Origin: Paraburkholderia solisilvae
GTDB lineage: Bacteria > Pseudomonadota > Gammaproteobacteria > Burkholderiales > Burkholderiaceae
DNA length: 34,237 nucleotides
Reading direction: 5' to 3'
Assembly (NCBI RefSeq): GCF_902859875.1
Contig: NZ_CADIKF010000071.1
Coordinates: 1 to 34,237, forward strand
Position numbers and translations under genes: made by a program
The notes under the pieces: model-generated
What the model was told of the DNA's origin: nothing
The model's input: only the letters and a program-made list of their open reading frames with translations
The model's database searches: none
In this document: positions 31,447 to 34,237 of the stretch, one piece after another
Layout: each line of letters begins with the position of its first letter
How positions within the stretch are numbered: the stretch's first letter is position 1

Positions 31447-32315
31447 GCGGCTGCCTCGGGGTGGTAGCGGTTTTCAAGTGCGCGGGTGAAGCCCTTTTCG
31501 CTGATCAGAAAATCGAAATCGGCTCGCCAGTTCTCGTGACGCGGGCTTGGTGGCGTCCGGTTCGTCAGGAACAGCGATTGGCTGCAGACCTCGAAATACG
31601 TGCGCCATGCAGCCACGCCCTCAGCCGTTGACCCATAGCCGAACGGCACGGCCGTCATCTTCGCGGCCTGTCGCCAGCGCTTCTCGACGATTCGCCGGCG
31701 CTCGTCGCTGATCAGGCGCACGCGCGGGTTGTCGGGCATGCACTCGTGGTACAGCCTGACGATCTCTTCGACCGGGCACGCTGGCAGCTTCGATACCGCC
31801 TTGGTTGCCGTCGGTGCAGTGAGCTCGAACGGCTGCTGACCGTCTGCTTCGGCGGGTTCGGGTTCGTCCCTGGCCACCGGTGCTGCTACCAGGTCGCCAG
31901 GGACGTCACGCCCTGGGGACGTAGTAGTAGTTAACTCCTTTCCCTTCCCTTCCATCAATGAGCACTCCGTGAGTGTCCCCGCAAGAACAGCAGGATCAGG
32001 CTGCGGAAGGACCGTTTTCGACGGACGGTTGATGACCTGATGGCGCTTAAAACCCATGATATGCAAATAGTTTTCGCCACTCACGGAATACTCAGTGAGT
32101 AATCCGTGAGCGATCAGTGAGTGAATAATCGGCTCGCAGTCAATCGCGTCGGCCGGGAAGATCTGCATCTTCAGTTTTTTGGCTGACCGCTGGAGGTTGC
32201 CGTTGTCGTCCGCGAAGTTCCATGAGCCGATGAAGAACAGGCGAGCTGCAAGCGAAAGCTCGACCACTTTTTCATCGGTCCAGAAGTCGGGCTTGATGGT
32301 GCGAATGCGGGCCAC
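31443..32315 (-). CDS. Phage replication initiator-like protein (O-like)
   Basis: A 290-aa protein from GTG 32315. The N-terminal ~100 residues, MARIRTIKPDFWTDEKVVELSLAARLFFIGSWNFADDNGN...LIAHGLLTEYSVSGENYLHI, form a winged helix typical of phage replication initiators. A low-complexity Pro/Ala/Glu/Thr linker follows. The C-terminal part, IVRLYHECMPDNPRVRLISDERRRIVEKRW...WRADFDFLISEKGFTRALENRYHP, is the helicase-recruiting region seen in O-like proteins. It overlaps dnaB downstream (ATGA) and the 66-aa gene upstream (TAGTG). DNA-binding initiator that loads DnaB is the likely role. Confidence 0.8.
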   Translation of the reverse strand: MARIRTIKPDFWTDEKVVELSLAARLFFIGSWNFADDNGNLQRSAKKLKMQIFPADAIDCEPIIHSLIAHGLLTEYSVSGENYLHIMGFKRHQVINRPSKTVLPQPDPAVLAGTLTECSLMEGKGKELTTTTSPGRDVPGDLVAAPVARDEPEPAEADGQQPFELTAPTATKAVSKLPACPVEEIVRLYHECMPDNPRVRLISDERRRIVEKRWRQAAKMTAVPFGYGSTAEGVAAWRTYFEVCSQSLFLTNRTPPSPRHENWRADFDFLISEKGFTRALENRYHPEAAA

Positions 32316-32515
32316 TAGCGCACCTCCGACCAGAGACGCGGATCAAAAACAGCGCGGCGCCCTTCAGGTGCAGGCGGAAGCAGGCGCAGCAGACCGGCGA
32401 TCACGCCCTTAACCGCGGCGTCCTTATGCCGCTGAGGGACCGACGCGACGCCGTGCGCGACCCAATGCGCGGCATCCCAGCGAGCTGCATGTGACACTTC
32501 ATCGAATGTGTTCAT
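32315..32515 (-). CDS. Small protein in the replication operon (66 aa)
   Basis: MNTFDEVSHAARWDAAHWVAHG...GLLRLLPPAPEGRRAVFDPRLWSEVR. Helical, no recognised domain. Its stop overlaps the initiator start (TAGTG) and its start overlaps the upstream stop (ATGA), so all four replication-block genes are coupled. Probably a phage accessory protein. Confidence 0.65.
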   Translation of the reverse strand: MNTFDEVSHAARWDAAHWVAHGVASVPQRHKDAAVKGVIAGLLRLLPPAPEGRRAVFDPRLWSEVR

Positions 32516-32991
32516 GCGAACCTCGCGACGGCCTTGCGTGACAGTGCTGTGAAAAATCTCTGCCTAATAGGCAGGATGTAAGGCGTGGGAGCTGAAGCAG
32601 GAGGAGGCGGTGCTGGCAGGGAAGGCGGCGGGACAATGAAGGACAAGCTGGCGTCGTTAGAGTCATCAGCTGGCGTCAGCTCGCGGCGCATGGCGATCCA
32701 TGCCTCAGCGCGGCGCATCACGTTGAACGACATGATGATCGGCCGCAAGTCGGCGACGACCGGCATGCGCCTCTCGATGTTCGTGCGCTTGATGATGCGC
32801 GCGACGGCCAGGCGACGACGGAATCTGGAGCCGGGACCGACGCCGATGATACGAAAGAAGCGGTCCGCTTTGGCAGTACGCTCCGAGCGCGCATGGGTGC
32901 GGCGCATCGACCGCGATGGGCCAGTATCAGGATGTGTGATCGCCGCCGGTTGGTCAGCGTATTGCTGCTTCAGTTCTGCAAGTGTAACCAT
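32512..32991 (-). CDS. Unknown basic protein, first gene of the replication operon (159 aa)
   Basis: MVTLAELKQQYADQPAAITH... then an arginine-rich middle (RFFRIIGVGPGSRFRRRLAVARIIKRTNIERRMP, EAWIAMRRELTP) and a Pro/Ala-rich C-terminus. The basic stretch suggests nucleic-acid binding, but there is no recognisable fold. It overlaps the next gene (ATGA). A regulatory or replication accessory role fits its place at the operon head. Confidence 0.6.
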   Translation of the reverse strand: MVTLAELKQQYADQPAAITHPDTGPSRSMRRTHARSERTAKADRFFRIIGVGPGSRFRRRLAVARIIKRTNIERRMPVVADLRPIIMSFNVMRRAEAWIAMRRELTPADDSNDASLSFIVPPPSLPAPPPPASAPTPYILPIRQRFFTALSRKAVARFA

Positions 32992-33150
32992 CTGGGTTCC
33001 TTCGATGAGTGTTGGATCTCAGTTCGAAGGCGACCCGAAGACGACGGGTTGGTGTTGCGAATCTGCCGGTGCTGGGCTAACATTTCCACTCGTCGAATGT
33101 CCTGTTAGTCCTGTTGCCCGGCTTTCCCGTTTGCCCACGGATCAGCCTTC

Positions 33151-33183
33151 GAAAAGCCCCGATTGTCGAGATCGGGGCTTTTC
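33151..33183. terminator. Bidirectional rho-independent terminator
   Basis: A perfect 12-bp stem, AAAAGCCCCGAT (33152-33163) and ATCGGGGCTTTT (33171-33182), loop TGTCGAG. The A/T tracts at both ends make it able to act on both strands. It separates the replication operon leader from the small-gene pair at 33578-34038. Confidence 0.85.
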
Positions 33184-33549
33184 ACTTTCTGGTTGCGTGT
33201 GCAACCGTTCGCGGTGCGAAGAAAATACTCTATCCGAAATCACGCCGCTGCAACATAGCCCGCGGAGCGCCGGCGACGGGCGTTTCTGCCCCATGGACAA
33301 TATTCTGCTCGAGCAACAAATCGCCCGGTTGCAAGCCCTTGTTTTATAAGGCTCTCAGTTGGGATGTACGAAAACCCCAGGTCGAAAAAAAATCGCACCC
33401 AAGCCGGCGCGCAGATGCGGTTTTCGTCACAGCGGCCGGATAAGTAGATCGCGTGATCCCCTTGCTGTCTGCGCCTCCGCCAGGGCGAAACGCGGGATGG
33501 GCTGCCGCTGCAGGGTTTGACCGGTTCCCGACACACCAATACCGGCCAA

Positions 33550-33575
33550 CGAAAAAGCCGCCCGAGGGCGGCTTC
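33550..33575 (-). terminator. Rho-independent terminator of the paralogous small-gene pair
   Basis: AAGCCGCC and GGCGGCTT flank CGAG. Read on the minus strand the hairpin is followed by a T-run (TTTTTCGTTGG), just after the stop of the 33578 gene. Confidence 0.7.
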
Positions 33576-33577
33576 TT

Positions 33578-33808
33578 TCATTTGCGGAGATATCGCGGAT
33601 CGTCCGGATAGTATTGGCGTCCGTCTTTGGCCATCCACGCCCGGTTCGAATGCGCTCGGTAACTCGTCGCCATGTAGGCGACGCCGGCGACCTTTAACGC
33701 GCTTCGTTCCACGCGGCGATGTCGCCGATGCCAGATGGCCTTGTCTGCGGCTTCGGACTCGGCGCGCGAGTACCCGAAAATCGGGGTCTTTCGGCGGCTG
33801 CGGCTCAT
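33578..33808 (-). CDS. Small basic phage-type protein, paralogue B (76 aa)
   Basis: MSRSRRKTPIFGYSRAESEAADKAIWHRRHRRVERSAL...YPDDPRYLRK. It shares start (MSRSRRKTPI) and layout (ADKAxWHRxxRRxE) with the 33805 gene, so the two arose by tandem duplication. Start overlaps the preceding stop (ATGA). Highly basic with conserved Trp-His, no named family; likely a nucleic-acid-binding or structural-accessory small protein common in Burkholderiales phages. Confidence 0.7.
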   Translation of the reverse strand: MSRSRRKTPIFGYSRAESEAADKAIWHRRHRRVERSALKVAGVAYMATSYRAHSNRAWMAKDGRQYYPDDPRYLRK

Positions 33809-34038
33809 TTGCGCATCCACCGCGTGCCGTACAGGCTCGCATTCCACGCGCACTTGCCATCCTTGAGCATGCCCCACGGGTCGGAATACTCTCGGTGACT
33901 GCGCTCGATGAATTCGAGGTGCTCGACGTTTAGGCGCTGCTGCTCGCGCTTGCGATATCCGCGGTGCCACGCGGCTTTGTCGGTTGCTTCGGACAGGCCG
34001 TGAGACGTAATCGGCGTTTTCCTTCTGCTCCTGCTCAT
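33805..34038 (-). CDS. Small basic phage-type protein, paralogue A (77 aa)
   Basis: MSRSRRKTPITSHGLSEATDKAAWHRGYRKREQQRLNVEHLEF...WNASLYGTRWMRK. Tandem paralogue of the 33578 product, sharing the MSRSRRKTPI start, a TDKAxWHR motif and a C-terminal R-K ending. It is the upstream gene of the pair; its stop and the next start overlap. Function unknown. Confidence 0.7.
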   Translation of the reverse strand: MSRSRRKTPITSHGLSEATDKAAWHRGYRKREQQRLNVEHLEFIERSHREYSDPWGMLKDGKCAWNASLYGTRWMRK

Positions 34039-34126
34039 TGAGGTTCTCGGTAGTTGAAAATTACCTCATGGCGGTTCTCCTATTTGGTCGGTTTGCTTGG
34101 GATCAGATGGTGGCGCGTACAGGGAG

Positions 34127-34237
34127 TGAGCTTGCCCCCGAAAAACGAATCCCTTGCTGAACAGGTAAACTCAAGCAAGGAGAAGAACGATGACAAGCAA
34201 GGCAAAGCGAGCACAGTACACGCTCGAGTTCAAGCTG
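34127..34237 (+). mobile_element. Left end of an IS3-type insertion sequence (cut by window edge)
   Basis: From about 34127 the sequence TGAGCTTGCCCCCGAAAAAC resembles an IS3-family terminal inverted repeat. It is followed by a leader and then a transposase start with AAGGAG 7 nt upstream. The right end is outside the window, so identity and target duplication cannot be checked. Confidence 0.55.
34190..34237 (+). CDS. IS3-type transposase OrfA, N-terminal codons only
   Basis: MTSKAKRAQYTLEFKL, then the window ends. The YTLEFK motif is the usual beginning of the OrfA HTH (YxxEFK...AVRL) of IS3-family elements. AAGGAG at 34177-34182 supports the ATG at 34190. Confidence 0.7.
   Translation, partial: MTSKAKRAQYTLEFKL

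Larger units (their letters stand above)
32992..33577. other. About 590 bp without a supported gene upstream of the replication operon
   Basis: The replication operon promoter must lie here. I see two terminators (separate entries), no tRNA and no repressor gene. Plus-strand frames such as MSVGSQFEGD at 33006 resemble no family, and a short one at 33294 (MDNILLEQQIARLQALVL) is only 18 aa. Confidence 0.45.

Noticed and set aside
33240..33860. 206-aa minus-strand frame
   Set aside because: It covers two terminators and the paralogue-B gene in another frame; arginine-rich and without motifs.
1..34237. CRISPR arrays, tRNA or rRNA genes
   Set aside because: No regularly spaced repeat-spacer pattern and no cloverleaf with TTCGAATC-type arm was recognised by eye on either strand.

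Overview
The window is GC-rich and looks like Burkholderiales (Burkholderia, Ralstonia or a relative). The evidence is codon use, a Tn4371-like ICE backbone, an AlpA regulator and small phage genes of the type common in Burkholderia prophages. No housekeeping gene is present. Everything is accessory DNA: a decayed integrative element on the left, a defence-type segment in the middle, and a mosaic prophage-like region on the right that runs into an IS element at the edge.

Left, 1-9.7 kb: a truncated ParB-family partition gene and a DUF2958 fragment, both on the minus strand, are remnants of an ICE backbone. An AT-rich gene of unknown function (779-2026) lies between them. Next comes a two-gene Gabija anti-phage locus, gajA (OLD-type ATPase/TOPRIM nuclease) and gajB (UvrD-like helicase). 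An AlpA-type regulator, a higBA toxin-antitoxin pair with a clear sigma70 promoter and palindromic operator, and a P4-type tyrosine integrase follow. Beside the integrase are repeated TTTACCGTCA motifs and an 18-bp sequence that encodes the last codons of guaA (T-I-E-W-E-stop). I read this as the attachment site of an island that targets guaA.

Middle, 10.3-16 kb: a GapS1-like PD-(D/E)xK protein with a probable 5' frameshift, a HEPN plus zinc-ribbon protein, and a divergent KAP-family P-loop NTPase. These look like a second defence segment placed directly beyond the att site, consistent with tandem islands.

Right, 16-34.2 kb: many small genes plus phage functions. These include a SieB-like superinfection exclusion protein, a gene split by an in-frame amber codon, an antidote-HTH/HNH bicistron, a minus-strand run of antitoxin-like genes containing a TumE/TumA-type pair, and a 63-aa protein coupled to a two-TM SLATT-like protein. 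A RepA-like ATPase, a PIN-nuclease cassette bounded by near-identical 23-bp repeats beside a decayed resolvase, a terminase-small-subunit-like protein, and an intact serine recombinase with a res-like region follow. The segment ends with a NucS-like endonuclease, a second PIN-like protein, a replication block (O-like initiator plus DnaB), a tandem pair of paralogous small proteins, and the first codons of an IS3-type transposase.

The best candidates for undescribed systems are the 23-bp-repeat-bounded PIN cassette, the HEPN/zinc-ribbon gene divergent from KAP, the antidote-HTH/HNH bicistron and the unknown 415-aa gene. All functional statements are made by eye from motifs, without database searches.
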